Source: Actinotalea solisilvae (GTDB lineage Bacteria; Actinomycetota; Actinomycetes; Actinomycetales; Cellulomonadaceae). From it: DNA of 64,000 nt. Position numbers and translations under genes: made by a program. The notes beneath the pieces were generated by a model that saw nothing but the letters and a program-made list of their open reading frames with translations, was not told where the DNA came from and made no database searches. The stretch is from the NCBI RefSeq assembly GCF_016464425.1, contig NZ_JADDKQ010000018.1:38073-102072 (forward strand), written 5' to 3'. Below, piece by piece: positions 47,089 through 55,389 of the stretch (positions are counted from its first letter, which is position 1; the number at the start of each line of letters is the position of its first letter).

Positions 47089-49323
47089 TCAGCGCAGGTC
47101 GGCCCCGGCGCGACCGTCGTCCGACGTGAGGCCCGGGAACCGTGTGCCGCCGGCGGCGAGCAGCGCGTCGACCTCGTCGCGCGAGAGCGGGCGGCTCAGC
47201 AGGTAGCCCTGGCCGTCGTCGCACGCGAGGTCGACGAGCTCGTCGAGCTGGTCGGACGTCTCGATCCCCTCCCCGACGACGCTCATGCCCAGGCCGTGCG
47301 CCATCGCGATGACCGCGGCGACCATGCCGCGCTGCCACGGCGCGCCGGCCAGCTGGTCGAGCTTCACGACGCTCACCGGGAAGTGGGGCAGGCGCGCGAG
47401 CGAGGAGTACGTCGTGCCGAAGTCGTCGACCGCGAGGCGCACGCCCAGCCGACCGAGCTCCTCGAGCGTGTCGTGCGCCGCCGGACCCTCGTGCACGAGC
47501 GCGCGCTCGGTGAGCTCGAGGCTCAGCTGGGCGGGCTCGAGGGCGTAGCGGCCGAGCACCTCGCGGACGAGCTCCACGAGGCCGGGCTCGCGCAGCTGGC
47601 GGCCCGAGACGTTGACGGCCATGGTCAGCCGGGCCGACCCCTCGGGGCGGCGCGGGTCCCACGCGGCGAGCTGCGCGCAGGCCGCGTCGAGCACCCAGGC
47701 GCCGACGGCGCCCATGAGGCCCGCCGCCTCGGCCGCGGCGAGGAAGTCGCCGGGCGCGAGCGTCCCGCGCGTCGGGTGGTCCCAGCGGAGGAGGGCCTCG
47801 AACCCGAGCAGGCGCTGGTCGCTGAGCGACAGCAGGGGCTGGAAGAGCAGGCGCAGGTGCCCGTCCTCGAGCGCCTCGCGCAGCTCGAGCTCGAGCACCG
47901 CGGTCTCCTCGACGGGCTCGAGCTCGTCCGGGTCGACGACGGTGAACCGGTTGCGGCCCTCCTGCTTGGCCCGGTACATCGCCGCGTCCGCGCCGCGCAG
48001 CAGGTCGGACGGGCTCGTGGCCGGGTCCTCCGCGAGCACCGCGCCGACGCTCGCGGACAGGGGGATGCGCCGCGATCCGACGACGACGGGCTCGGCGAGC
48101 GCGGCGACGATGCGGCCCGCGATGTCCCGGGCGTCCTCGTCCGTGACGACGCGGTCGCACAGGACGACGAACTCGTCGCCGCCCAGCCGCGCGACCGTGT
48201 CCTGCTTGCGCGCCAGCCGGCGCAGGCGCTCGGCCACCGCGACGAGGACGCTGTCGCCGACGTCGTGCCCGTAGGAGTCGTTGACGTGCTTGAAGTGGTC
48301 GAGGTCGATGAAGTACAGCGCGATCCGGCTCGGGTACCGCTCCATCCGCACGAGCGCCTGCGTGACGCGGTCGGTGAGCAGGTACCGGTTGGCCAGGCCG
48401 GTCACCGAGTCGTGCATCGCCTGGCGCGCGAGGGCCTGCTCGGCGCGCTTGAGCTCGGTCACGTCGCGGGTGGAGGTGAGGACGCCGACGACGACGCCCG
48501 CCGCGTCGCGGTCGGGCGCGAGGCGCGTGTGGAAGAACGCCTCCTCGCCGTCGGCCGACTCGCCCGCGTAGTCGAGGTCGTCCGGCTCGCCCGAGGCGAG
48601 GACGCGCCGCAGCGCGGCCTCCCACGCGCCCACGAACGGGTCCACCATGCCCGCCTCGCGGTCCGTGCGGCCCAGGAGCCGGTCGAGCGTGAGGCCGCGC
48701 ACCCGCTCGCCCGCAGGGTTGAGGTAGCGGTAGCGCAGGTCGGCGTCGTAGCGGGCGATCGCGTCGGTCGTGCCGTCGAGCACGGCGCGCAGCTGGGCCT
48801 CGACGCGGCGCAGCTCGGCGTTGGCCGCCTCGGTCGCGCGGACGTTGCGCGCGGCCTCCTGCTCGGCGACGACGAGCCGGGTGACGTTCCGCGAGATGCC
48901 GAAGGTGCCGATGATCGCGCCGTCGGGCGCGCGCAGCGGGAACTTGCTGCTCGCGACCCAGGAGTCGGGCCGGTCGGCCCAGCGCTCGCGCTCGGCCTGG
49001 TCGACCATCGGGACGCCCGTCGCGATGACGCGCTGCTCGTCGGCGTAGGCGATGTGCGCGTGCGCGGGCTCGAAGAGGTCGAAGTCCGACAGGCCGACCA
49101 TCTGCTCGGGCGTCATCCGGTGGAGCGCCGCGCACCCCGCGCTCACCAGCAGGAAGCGGCTGTCGAGGTCCTTGAAGTAGATGACCTCGTCCGAGTGCTC
49201 GAGGAGGTTGCGCCGGCAGACCTCCTCGACGGTCAGGCCGCCGAGCACCGCGGGGGCCAGCGGCGGGCGCGCCGGGGCGTCGTCGGTCGCAGGGTCCTCC
49301 CCGCGCACGCCGTCGTCGCTCAT
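47089..49323 (-). CDS. Soluble PAS-PAS-GGDEF-EAL protein
   Basis: A 744-residue cytoplasmic c-di-GMP protein. Two PAS domains (about residues 35-160, with EHSDEVIYFKDLDSRFLLVS, and 175-305, with GTTDAIARYDADLRYRYLNPAG) sense an unknown signal. GGDEF at about residue 381 is intact and is preceded by RKQD, the RxxD inhibitory site, exactly five residues upstream. EAL (about 480-735) keeps FEALLRWDHP, LELTERAL, DDFGTTYSS, VKLDQLAG and EGIET. Both activities could be real. The start is ATG at 49323, dropping 32 unconserved residues. It converges with the MFS gene, eight bases apart. Confidence 0.92.
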   Translation of the reverse strand: MSDDGVRGEDPATDDAPARPPLAPAVLGGLTVEEVCRRNLLEHSDEVIYFKDLDSRFLLVSAGCAALHRMTPEQMVGLSDFDLFEPAHAHIAYADEQRVIATGVPMVDQAERERWADRPDSWVASSKFPLRAPDGAIIGTFGISRNVTRLVVAEQEAARNVRATEAANAELRRVEAQLRAVLDGTTDAIARYDADLRYRYLNPAGERVRGLTLDRLLGRTDREAGMVDPFVGAWEAALRRVLASGEPDDLDYAGESADGEEAFFHTRLAPDRDAAGVVVGVLTSTRDVTELKRAEQALARQAMHDSVTGLANRYLLTDRVTQALVRMERYPSRIALYFIDLDHFKHVNDSYGHDVGDSVLVAVAERLRRLARKQDTVARLGGDEFVVLCDRVVTDEDARDIAGRIVAALAEPVVVGSRRIPLSASVGAVLAEDPATSPSDLLRGADAAMYRAKQEGRNRFTVVDPDELEPVEETAVLELELREALEDGHLRLLFQPLLSLSDQRLLGFEALLRWDHPTRGTLAPGDFLAAAEAAGLMGAVGAWVLDAACAQLAAWDPRRPEGSARLTMAVNVSGRQLREPGLVELVREVLGRYALEPAQLSLELTERALVHEGPAAHDTLEELGRLGVRLAVDDFGTTYSSLARLPHFPVSVVKLDQLAGAPWQRGMVAAVIAMAHGLGMSVVGEGIETSDQLDELVDLACDDGQGYLLSRPLSRDEVDALLAAGGTRFPGLTSDDGRAGADLR

Positions 49324-49416
49324 GCCCTGCCCTGGTCGGTCCGGTCTGCCGCGCCGAAGGTTACTCGGCCGTAACGTGCGTGCGGGCGCGCCGGGCCACG
49401 TTCTCACCCGCGGTGT

Positions 49417-49452
49417 CACCCGGCCGGTCCCCTGCCGGCGGCCGGACGGGTG
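49417..49452 (-). terminator. Hairpin after the VIT1-type gene
   Basis: CACCCG (49417-49422) and CGGGTG (49447-49452) enclose a further pair of GGCC-rich arms (CCGGCC type) and abut the stop codon of the VIT1-type gene. It is an imperfect but GC-rich stem. Confidence 0.45.
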
Positions 49453-50628
49453 TCAGGCGACGGTCGTGCCGAACAGCGCGCCGAGGCCCCACGTCACCGC
49501 GGCGGCGCCCGCGCCGATCGCGAGCTGGCGCAGCGCGCGCAGCACGGGCGGTCCGCCCGAGATGAGGCCGACGACCGCGCCCGTCCCGAGCAGCGCGACG
49601 CTGACGGCGGCGACGGCGACGACGAGCGCGACGGTGCCCTCGAGCCCGAGCAGGAACGGCAGCACGGGCACCGCGGCACCCGACGCGAAGAAGCAGAAGC
49701 TCGACAGGGCCGCACCGACGTCGGAGCCGACGATCTCGTGCTCGTCGACGGGCTCGTCCTCCGTCGCACCGTCGGCCCCGTCCGGGGCGTCGTCGCCACG
49801 CCGCGGCGCGGTCGCGTCCCGGTGGAACGCGTAGTGCAGCTCGCCGGGCTGGGGACCACCGGCCGTCGGGCCGGTGCGGCGCACGAGCGCGATGTCGGCC
49901 AGCACCTCGTCGGCGCGGGTCCGCGCCTCCTCGAGGGTCATGCCGCGGGCGCGGTAGACGAGCGCCAGCTCGTTGGCGTCGGCGTCGAGGTGGGGCAGGG
50001 CGTCGCCCGCCGCGAGGCTCGGCCTCGAGGCAGCGAGGAGCTCGCGCTGCGAGCGCACCGAGATGTACTCGCCCGCGCCCATGGACAGCGCGCCCGCGAG
50101 CAGCCCGGCGAGGCCCGTGACGAGGATGGTCCCGTTCGGCGTGCCCGCCGCCGCGACGCCGATGACGAGCGCGAGGTTGGAGACGAGGCCGTCGTTGGCG
50201 CCGAAGACCGCGGCGCGGAAGGTCCCCGAGAGCCGGTTGCGGCCGCGGGCCGCGAGCGCGCGCACGACCTCCTCGTGGATGCGCTCGTCGGCGGCCATGG
50301 TCGGCGTCGCGTCGGCGTCGCGCTCGTAGGTCGCGCGCGCCTCGGCGCGCTGCGCGAGCGCGAGCACGAAGACGGAGCCGAAGCGCCGGGCGAGCCAGGC
50401 GAGCACGCGGAACCGGACGTCGCCGCGCCGGGGCGCGCCGACCTGGTCGCCGAGCAGCTGCTCCCAGTGCGCCGCGTGACGGCCCTCGGCCTCGGCGAGG
50501 GCGAGCAGGATCTCCCGCTCCTCGCCCGAGCGCCGGCCCGCGAGCTCGCGGTAGACGGCGGCCTCGGCGCGCTCGTCGGCGAGGTGACGACGCCACCGGC
50601 GCAGGTCGGACGGGCTCGCGGTACGCAC
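49453..50628 (-). CDS. VIT1/CCC1-type metal transporter with N-terminal ferritin-like domain
   Basis: A 391-residue (from GTG at 50628) fusion protein. The N-terminus (about residues 5-135) is a ferritin-like two-helix domain with Glu/His-rich metal-binding motifs (DERAEAAVYREL, LAEAEGRHAAHWEQLL, DERIHEEVV). The C-terminal part is a VIT1/CCC1-type iron/manganese transporter: FRAAVFGANDGLVSNLALVIGVAAA, SMGAGEYISVRSQREL, then the final three helices. It imports or sequesters Fe2+ or Mn2+. GTG at 50688 would add 20 residues and sits immediately behind the metF stop. Same strand as metF and possibly co-transcribed. Confidence 0.85.
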   Translation of the reverse strand: MRTASPSDLRRWRRHLADERAEAAVYRELAGRRSGEEREILLALAEAEGRHAAHWEQLLGDQVGAPRRGDVRFRVLAWLARRFGSVFVLALAQRAEARATYERDADATPTMAADERIHEEVVRALAARGRNRLSGTFRAAVFGANDGLVSNLALVIGVAAAGTPNGTILVTGLAGLLAGALSMGAGEYISVRSQRELLAASRPSLAAGDALPHLDADANELALVYRARGMTLEEARTRADEVLADIALVRRTGPTAGGPQPGELHYAFHRDATAPRRGDDAPDGADGATEDEPVDEHEIVGSDVGAALSSFCFFASGAAVPVLPFLLGLEGTVALVVAVAAVSVALLGTGAVVGLISGGPPVLRALRQLAIGAGAAAVTWGLGALFGTTVA

Positions 50629-50688
50629 CCGACCAGCCTGCCACGCCGCACCCGGGACCTCGCCGCGGGCCGGCGTGACCCCGACCAC

Positions 50689-51687
50689 TCAGGCGAGCGG
50701 CTCGGCCCTCGCGCGCAGGCCGACGTCGTCGAGCAGGTCGAGCGACGCCTGGTGCTGGTTGAACGTGTAGAGGTGGAGGCCGGGGGCGCCAGCGGCGAGC
50801 ACGCCGGCCGCGAGCGCGGCGCCGAGCGCGCGGCCGACGGCCGTGCGCGCCTCCGGGTCCTCCTCGGCCTCGAGCGCCGCCAGGACGTGCGTCGGCACGG
50901 CGACCCCGCTGACCTCCTCGAGCCGGCGCAGGCGGCGCGGGTCGGTGAGCGGCACGACGCCGGGCAGCAGCGGCAGGACGACGCCCGCGGCGCGCGCGGC
51001 CTCGACGTACCGGACGTAGTCCTCGACCTCGAAGAACACCTGGGTGATCGCGAAGTCGGCGCCCGCGTCCTGCTTGGCGCGCAGCGCGAGGAGATCGCCG
51101 CAGCTCGCGCCGCCGACCTGGAGCGCCGTGGGGCTCGCGGCGACCGAGACGCTCAGCCGGTCCCCCGCGGGCAGCTCGGCCGAGACGTCGCGGAGCAGCT
51201 CGACGAGCTGGCTCGCCCGCTGCAGGCCGTGCGGGTCCGGGGTCCAGCCCGGGTCCCCGGCGGGCGGGTCGCCGCGCAGCGCGAGGAAGTCGCGCACGCC
51301 GAGTGCGACGAGCTGCTCGGCGACCGCACGGACCTCGTCGGGAGGGCTGCCCAGGCACGTGAGGTGCGCGACCGCGGGCAGGTCCGAGGTGTCGAGGACG
51401 TGCTCGACGACGCCGCGCGAGCTCTCACGCGACGACCCGGAGGCGCCGTAGGTGACCGAGAAGAAGTCGGGCCGCGCCTCGGCCAGGCGCGCGATCGTCG
51501 TCCGGAGCGTGCCGGCCGCCTTCTCGCTGCGCGGCGGGTAGAGCTCGAACGAGACCGTGGGGCGCTCGTCGGTGAGCCGCCCGGGCAGTCCCGCGGGGCG
51601 CGGCGGGCGCGGGATGACCGGCTCGTGCGCCGCACGCGCGTCGTCGGGCGCGGGCGCGCGCTCGGAGGTCGTCAGGCCGTCGTCCAT
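50689..51687 (-). CDS. metF: Methylenetetrahydrofolate reductase
   Basis: A 332-residue flavoprotein that makes 5-methyl-tetrahydrofolate for methionine synthesis. It shows VSFELYPPRSEKAAGTL (with the active-site Glu), FFSVTYGASGSS, VAHLTCLGSPPDEVR, LALRGDPPAG, QDAGADFAITQVFFEVEDY and LHLYTFNQ near the end, all standard for MetF. It starts with ATG at 51687. GGAG four bases upstream overlaps the closing stem of a SAM riboswitch, so methionine supply should shut down its translation. Confidence 0.95.
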   Translation of the reverse strand: MDDGLTTSERAPAPDDARAAHEPVIPRPPRPAGLPGRLTDERPTVSFELYPPRSEKAAGTLRTTIARLAEARPDFFSVTYGASGSSRESSRGVVEHVLDTSDLPAVAHLTCLGSPPDEVRAVAEQLVALGVRDFLALRGDPPAGDPGWTPDPHGLQRASQLVELLRDVSAELPAGDRLSVSVAASPTALQVGGASCGDLLALRAKQDAGADFAITQVFFEVEDYVRYVEAARAAGVVLPLLPGVVPLTDPRRLRRLEEVSGVAVPTHVLAALEAEEDPEARTAVGRALGAALAAGVLAAGAPGLHLYTFNQHQASLDLLDDVGLRARAEPLA

Positions 51688-51693
51688 GCCGCT

Positions 51694-51783
51694 CCATCGG
51701 TCCTGGCGTGAGCACCCGCACCCGCCGGGGCGGGGGGTTGCTGCGGCGTCGTGGAGCCAGGTCTCTCGGCCGCTCGTGATGGG
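51694..51783 (-). ncRNA. SAM-I-type (S-box) riboswitch controlling metF
   Basis: On the minus strand the leader reads like an S-box: ATCACGAGCGGCCGAGAGAC, then CTGGCTC, then the hallmark GCCGCAGCAACC, a GC-rich P3/P4 hairpin (CCCCGCCCCGGCGGG), GGTGCTCA and GCCAGGACCGATGG. P1 is CCATC (51778-51782) with GATGG (51694-51698). The metF Shine-Dalgarno sequence GGAG (51692-51695) overlaps the P1 3' strand, so closing P1 on SAM binding would hide it. Control of translation initiation is inferred; no separate terminator is seen. Confidence 0.8.
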
Positions 51784-51840
51784 ATGCGCCCACCCTACCG
51801 GCCCGCAGCGCGGGAGGACGTCCTCGGCGGGCCGGTCAGG

Positions 51841-52356
51841 TCAGCAGGCGTCGGGCGCTGCGGCGTCGTCCGCGGGCTCGGCGAGCGTCGCGGCCGTGAT
51901 CGCGCGGGCCGCGGCGGCGAGCGCGGTGAGCTGCTCGGGCGTCAGCGGGTCGACGAGGAGCCGGCGCACCGCGCGCACGTGGCCGGGGGCCACCTCCTCG
52001 AGCCGGGCGAACCCGGCGTCCGTGAGGCGCGCCTCGACGGCGCGGCCCCCGCGGTCGGTGAGCGTGCGGCGCTCGACGAAGCCGGCGCGCTCGAGCCGGG
52101 TGACCGCGTGCGAGAGCCGGGAGAGCGACCCGCGCGCCGACGCGGCGAGGTCGCTCAGCACGAGGGTGCGCCCGGGCGACTCCGAGAGCCCGGCGAGCAC
52201 GTGGTACTCGAAGAGGTTGAGCCCCGCGTCGCGCCGCAGCTGGAGGTCGAGGGCGGGGGGCAGCGTCATGAGGAGGGTGAAGAGGTCCCGCCACTCGAGC
52301 TGCTGCTGACGCGTGAGCCAGGGCACCTCGTCGGGCGTCTCGGCGGCGGGCTCCAC
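51841..52356 (-). CDS. MarR-family transcriptional regulator
   Basis: A 171-residue MarR protein. The winged helix lies at about residues 45-125: LNLFEYHVLAGLSESPGRTLVLSDLAASARGSLSRLSHAVTRLERAGFVERR, with the wing DRGGRAVEARLTDAG. N- and C-terminal helices form the dimer. It starts with GTG at 52356, divergent from the azoreductase gene. Two perfect palindromes between them are its likely binding sites, so it probably represses itself and that gene until a phenol, quinone or oxidant is bound. Confidence 0.92.
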   Translation of the reverse strand: MEPAAETPDEVPWLTRQQQLEWRDLFTLLMTLPPALDLQLRRDAGLNLFEYHVLAGLSESPGRTLVLSDLAASARGSLSRLSHAVTRLERAGFVERRTLTDRGGRAVEARLTDAGFARLEEVAPGHVRAVRRLLVDPLTPEQLTALAAAARAITAATLAEPADDAAAPDAC

Positions 52357-52374
52357 CGGCTCAGCGTAGCGCTC

Positions 52375-52390
52375 ACTTGAACATTCAAGT
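52375..52390. promoter_or_regulatory. Operator 1: ACTTGAACATTCAAGT
   Basis: A perfect 16-bp palindrome, seven-base arms ACTTGAA/TTCAAGT around CA, lies 18 bases before the marR start. It is AT-rich in GC-rich surroundings, the usual style of MarR operators. Confidence 0.85.
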
Positions 52391-52415
52391 CGTGTCGCCA
52401 GCGTCGGTCACGTCC

Positions 52416-52431
52416 ACTTGAATGTTCAAGT
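52416..52431. promoter_or_regulatory. Operator 2: ACTTGAATGTTCAAGT
   Basis: The same two arms flank TG instead of CA, so the site is the mirror image of operator 1 and lies 41 bases from it (about four turns). It ends one base before the azoreductase ribosome-binding site CAGGAG, so bound protein would block transcription and ribosome entry. Confidence 0.85.
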
Positions 52432-52442
52432 CAGGAGTCCTC

Positions 52443-53084
52443 ATGACCGTCCTCCGTATCGACGCCTCCATCCAGGGCGAGCGCTCCGCGAGCAGCGCTC
52501 TCGCCGACGTCGTGCTCGCCGAGCTCGTCGCCCGCCACCCGGACGTGCCCGTCGTCCGGCGCCACCTCGGCCGCGAGCCGCTTCCTGCCGACGCCTGGCC
52601 GATGGCGGTCGGGGCCGGGTTCCTGCCAGAGGGCGACCGGACCGACGCGCAGCGCGAGGCGCTCGCGCTCGCCGGCACGCTCGCGGGAGAGCTGCGGGAC
52701 GCGACGGGCGCCGTCCTCGCCCTGCCCCTCTACAACTGGGGCGTCTCGCAGCACGTCAAGACGTGGATCGACCTGGCCGTCGCAGGCGCCCCCACCGGGA
52801 CCCGGCTGCTCGACGGGACGCCGACGGTGCTCGTCACCACGCGCGGCGGCGCCTACGGCCCGGGGACCCCGCGCGAGGGCTGGGACCACAGCACGGCCTA
52901 CCTCCGGCGGGTGCTCGCGGACGTGTGGGGCGCCGACCTCACGGTCGTCGAGCGCGAGATGACGCTCGTCGGCGTCAACCCGGCGATGGACGCCCTGACG
53001 GAGGCCGCGGCGCTCGAGCGCAAGACGGCGGAGGAGGCCGCGGTCGAGGCCGGCCGCACGCTCGCGGCGCGACGCGCGGCCTGA
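52443..53084 (+). CDS. FMN-dependent NADH:quinone oxidoreductase / azoreductase (AzoR-like)
   Basis: A 213-residue flavodoxin-fold reductase. It opens VLRIDASIQGERSASSALADVV, holds LALPLYNWGVSQHVKTWIDLAVAG (the FMN-binding loop and the P-x-Y-N motif of AzoR) and TTRGGAYGPGTPREGWDHS. Such enzymes take two electrons from NAD(P)H to reduce quinones and azo dyes, which protects against quinone stress. It starts with ATG at 52443 behind CAGGAG, and is divergently controlled by the MarR regulator. Confidence 0.9.
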   Translation: MTVLRIDASIQGERSASSALADVVLAELVARHPDVPVVRRHLGREPLPADAWPMAVGAGFLPEGDRTDAQREALALAGTLAGELRDATGAVLALPLYNWGVSQHVKTWIDLAVAGAPTGTRLLDGTPTVLVTTRGGAYGPGTPREGWDHSTAYLRRVLADVWGADLTVVEREMTLVGVNPAMDALTEAAALERKTAEEAAVEAGRTLAARRAA

Positions 53085-53099
53085 CGCCCCTCGGCCGCG

Positions 53100-54110
53100 T
53101 CAGGCCTCGCGCCGGGCGGTGCTCTCGCGCACGACGAGGTGGACGTCCAGGTCCATGCGCGTGGTGCGGGGGCGCCGCCCGGCCGCGAGCGCGAGCACGA
53201 GGTGCGTCGCGGCGTCCGCCATCTCGACCAGCGGCTGGTGCACGGTGGTGAGCGACGGCGTGATCCAGCTCGCCACGGGCAGGTCGTCGTACCCGACCAC
53301 CGACAGGTCCCGCGGCACGTCCAGGCCGAGGTCGCGCGCCGCGCGCAGCACGCCCAGGGCCTGCAGGTCGCTGCCCGCGAAGACCGCCGTCGGGCGGTCG
53401 GGCAGGGACAGCAGGCTGCGGCCGTGCTCGTAGCCGCCGCCGACGTAGAAGTCGCCGTTGCGCACGAGCGCCTCGTCGACCGCGAGGCCCGCGGTCACCA
53501 TGGCGTCGCGGTAGCCGGCGATGCGGGCCCGGCTCGCGAGCGTCTCCGCGGGCCCGCCGATGACGGCGATGCGCTCGTGCCCGAGGCCGATGAGGTGGCG
53601 CGTCGCCACGAGCCCGCCCGTCCAGTTCGCCGAGCCGATCGAGGGGACGCCGCCCTGCTCCTCCCCGACCGGGTCGACGACGACGAACGGGATCGAGCGG
53701 GCCTCGAGCTGCGCGCGCTGGTCGTGGTCGAGGTCGGAGAAGACCATGATCACGCCGGCGGGGCGGCGGGCCAGCACGCTGTCGAGCCACTCCTGGCGCG
53801 GCGTGCGGTGCCCGCCGCACTCGGAGAGCACGACCTCGACGCCCTCCTCGCGCGCGACGCGCTCGACGCCCGTGATGATCTCGAGCGCCCACGGGCCGCC
53901 GAGCTCGTGGAAGACGAGGTCGACGAGCCGGGGCCCGACGGGCACGCCGGCGCGGCGGCGCTGGTAGCCGTGCTGCTTGATGATCTTCTCGATGCGCGCG
54001 CGCGTCTCGGAGGCGACGTCGGCCCGGCCGTTGAGCACCTTGGACACCGTCGGCACCGAGACGCCCGCCTCGGCGGCGATCTGCGAGATCGTCGTTCGTG
54101 GGGTGTCGAT
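53100..54110 (-). CDS. LacI-family regulator; probable non-standard AUC start codon
   Basis: A LacI/GalR regulator of 336 residues if it starts at 54110. The effector domain is typical: VDLVFHELGGPWALEIITGVERVAREEG, RPAGVIMVFSDLD, GHERIAVIGGP, PTAVFAGSDLQALGVL, SVVGYDDLP. The helix-turn-helix is TTISQIAAEAGVSVPTVSKV. The first ATG/GTG/TTG-type codon in frame (GTG at 54056) falls inside that motif and would remove the first helix. Upstream, no ATG, GTG or TTG occurs before the stop at 54159-54161. The best candidate is ATC at 54110, five bases after GGAGG. No operon partner is evident on this side. Confidence 0.8.
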   Translation of the reverse strand: MDTPRTTISQIAAEAGVSVPTVSKVLNGRADVASETRARIEKIIKQHGYQRRRAGVPVGPRLVDLVFHELGGPWALEIITGVERVAREEGVEVVLSECGGHRTPRQEWLDSVLARRPAGVIMVFSDLDHDQRAQLEARSIPFVVVDPVGEEQGGVPSIGSANWTGGLVATRHLIGLGHERIAVIGGPAETLASRARIAGYRDAMVTAGLAVDEALVRNGDFYVGGGYEHGRSLLSLPDRPTAVFAGSDLQALGVLRAARDLGLDVPRDLSVVGYDDLPVASWITPSLTTVHQPLVEMADAATHLVLALAAGRRPRTTRMDLDVHLVVRESTARREA

Positions 54111-54227
54111 GGCGGCCTCCTGACGCTGGGCGCCGCCAGGGCGCCCCAGGCCGTGACTCTACCGACGGCGCCTGCGGCGCCGGGGCGGGTCCGCGGGCCG
54201 GCCGGGCCGGGCCGGGCTCCGCTCCGC

Positions 54228-55214
54228 TCAGTCCGAGGGCGCGGCCGCGCGCAGCTTCTCGAGCAGCGGCCCGGCCGCCTCGTCGAGGAACTCCTGCTGC
54301 TTCTCCTCGCCGACCTGGAGCAGGGCGAGGTCGGTGAAGCCGGCCTCCCAGAAGGCCGACGCCGCCTCGACCACGGCGTCGAGGTCCGGCCCGCAGGGGA
54401 TGGACCCCGCCACGTCCTCGGGCCGGACGAACTGGGAGGCGCTGTCGAAGGCCTCCGTCGTGGGCAGGTCGGCGTTGACCTTCCAGCCGCCGCCGAACCA
54501 GCGGAACTGCTGGTGCGCGCGGGCCTTCGCCGCCTCGGCGTCGGTGTCCCAGCAGATCGGGATCTGGCCGATCTTCCGCGACCCGCCCTCGCCGTGCTGG
54601 TCGCGCACCTCGTCCCACTTCTGCAGGATCGACGCCTCGGGCTCGGTCGTCACGAGGTGGTCGGCGAGCGGCGCGAACCGCTCGATCGACACGGCGCCCG
54701 AGACGGCGACGCCGATCTCGACGGGCTCGTCGGGCCGGTCCCACAGGTAGGCCTGGTCGGCGCGGTAGTACTCGCCGTCGAAGTTGAGGCGCTCGCCGTC
54801 GAGCAGGAGGCGGATGATCTCGATCGCCTCCTCGAGCATGTCGTGGCGCTCGGCGACCGCGGGCCAGCGCTCGCCGACCACGTGCTCGTTGAGGTTCTCC
54901 CCCGCCCCGAGGTTGAGCAGGAAGCGCCCCTCGCTGAGCACGCCCATGGTCGCCGCCTTCTGCGCGACGACGACGGGGTGGTAGCGGATCGTCGGGCACG
55001 TCACGTACGTCATGAGCTCGACCCGGCTCGTGGCGTGCGCGACGGCGCCGAGCACGGTCCACGCGTACGACGCGTGGCCCTGCTCGTCGAGCCAGGGGAA
55101 GTAGTGGTCGCTCGAGACCTCGAAGTCGAAGCCGACGCGCTCGGCGTCGACGGCGTGCCGCACGAGCTCGCGCGGTCCGCTCTGCTCGGTCATCAACGTG
55201 TACCCGAATCGCAT
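54228..55214 (-). CDS. LLM-class F420-dependent oxidoreductase, G6PD-like
   Basis: A 328-residue luciferase-like barrel of the F420-dependent glucose-6-phosphate dehydrogenase type. It opens FGYTLMTEQSGPRELVRHA, shows FEVSSDHYFPWLDEQGHASYAWTVLGAVAHAT, TCPTIRYHPVVVAQKAATM and LNLGAGENLNEHVVGERWP, all typical of that branch. The real substrate may be something other than glucose-6-phosphate. F420 use is inferred from the family. It starts with ATG at 55214 and is a single-gene unit. Confidence 0.88.
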   Translation of the reverse strand: MRFGYTLMTEQSGPRELVRHAVDAERVGFDFEVSSDHYFPWLDEQGHASYAWTVLGAVAHATSRVELMTYVTCPTIRYHPVVVAQKAATMGVLSEGRFLLNLGAGENLNEHVVGERWPAVAERHDMLEEAIEIIRLLLDGERLNFDGEYYRADQAYLWDRPDEPVEIGVAVSGAVSIERFAPLADHLVTTEPEASILQKWDEVRDQHGEGGSRKIGQIPICWDTDAEAAKARAHQQFRWFGGGWKVNADLPTTEAFDSASQFVRPEDVAGSIPCGPDLDAVVEAASAFWEAGFTDLALLQVGEEKQQEFLDEAAGPLLEKLRAAAPSD

Positions 55215-55389
55215 GGGTCCAGGCTCACACCGGCCTGCCGACCCCGCACGCCGAGCCGCTGCCGGGTCGGACCTCCCAGCGGGCTCCCAGGAACACCACG
55301 TACCCTGCGGGAGGTCCGCCGCCGCGGACGAGCCGCCCGCCGGACGCACCAGCGCGTCGCGGGACGGCGACCGACGACGAAGGATCACC

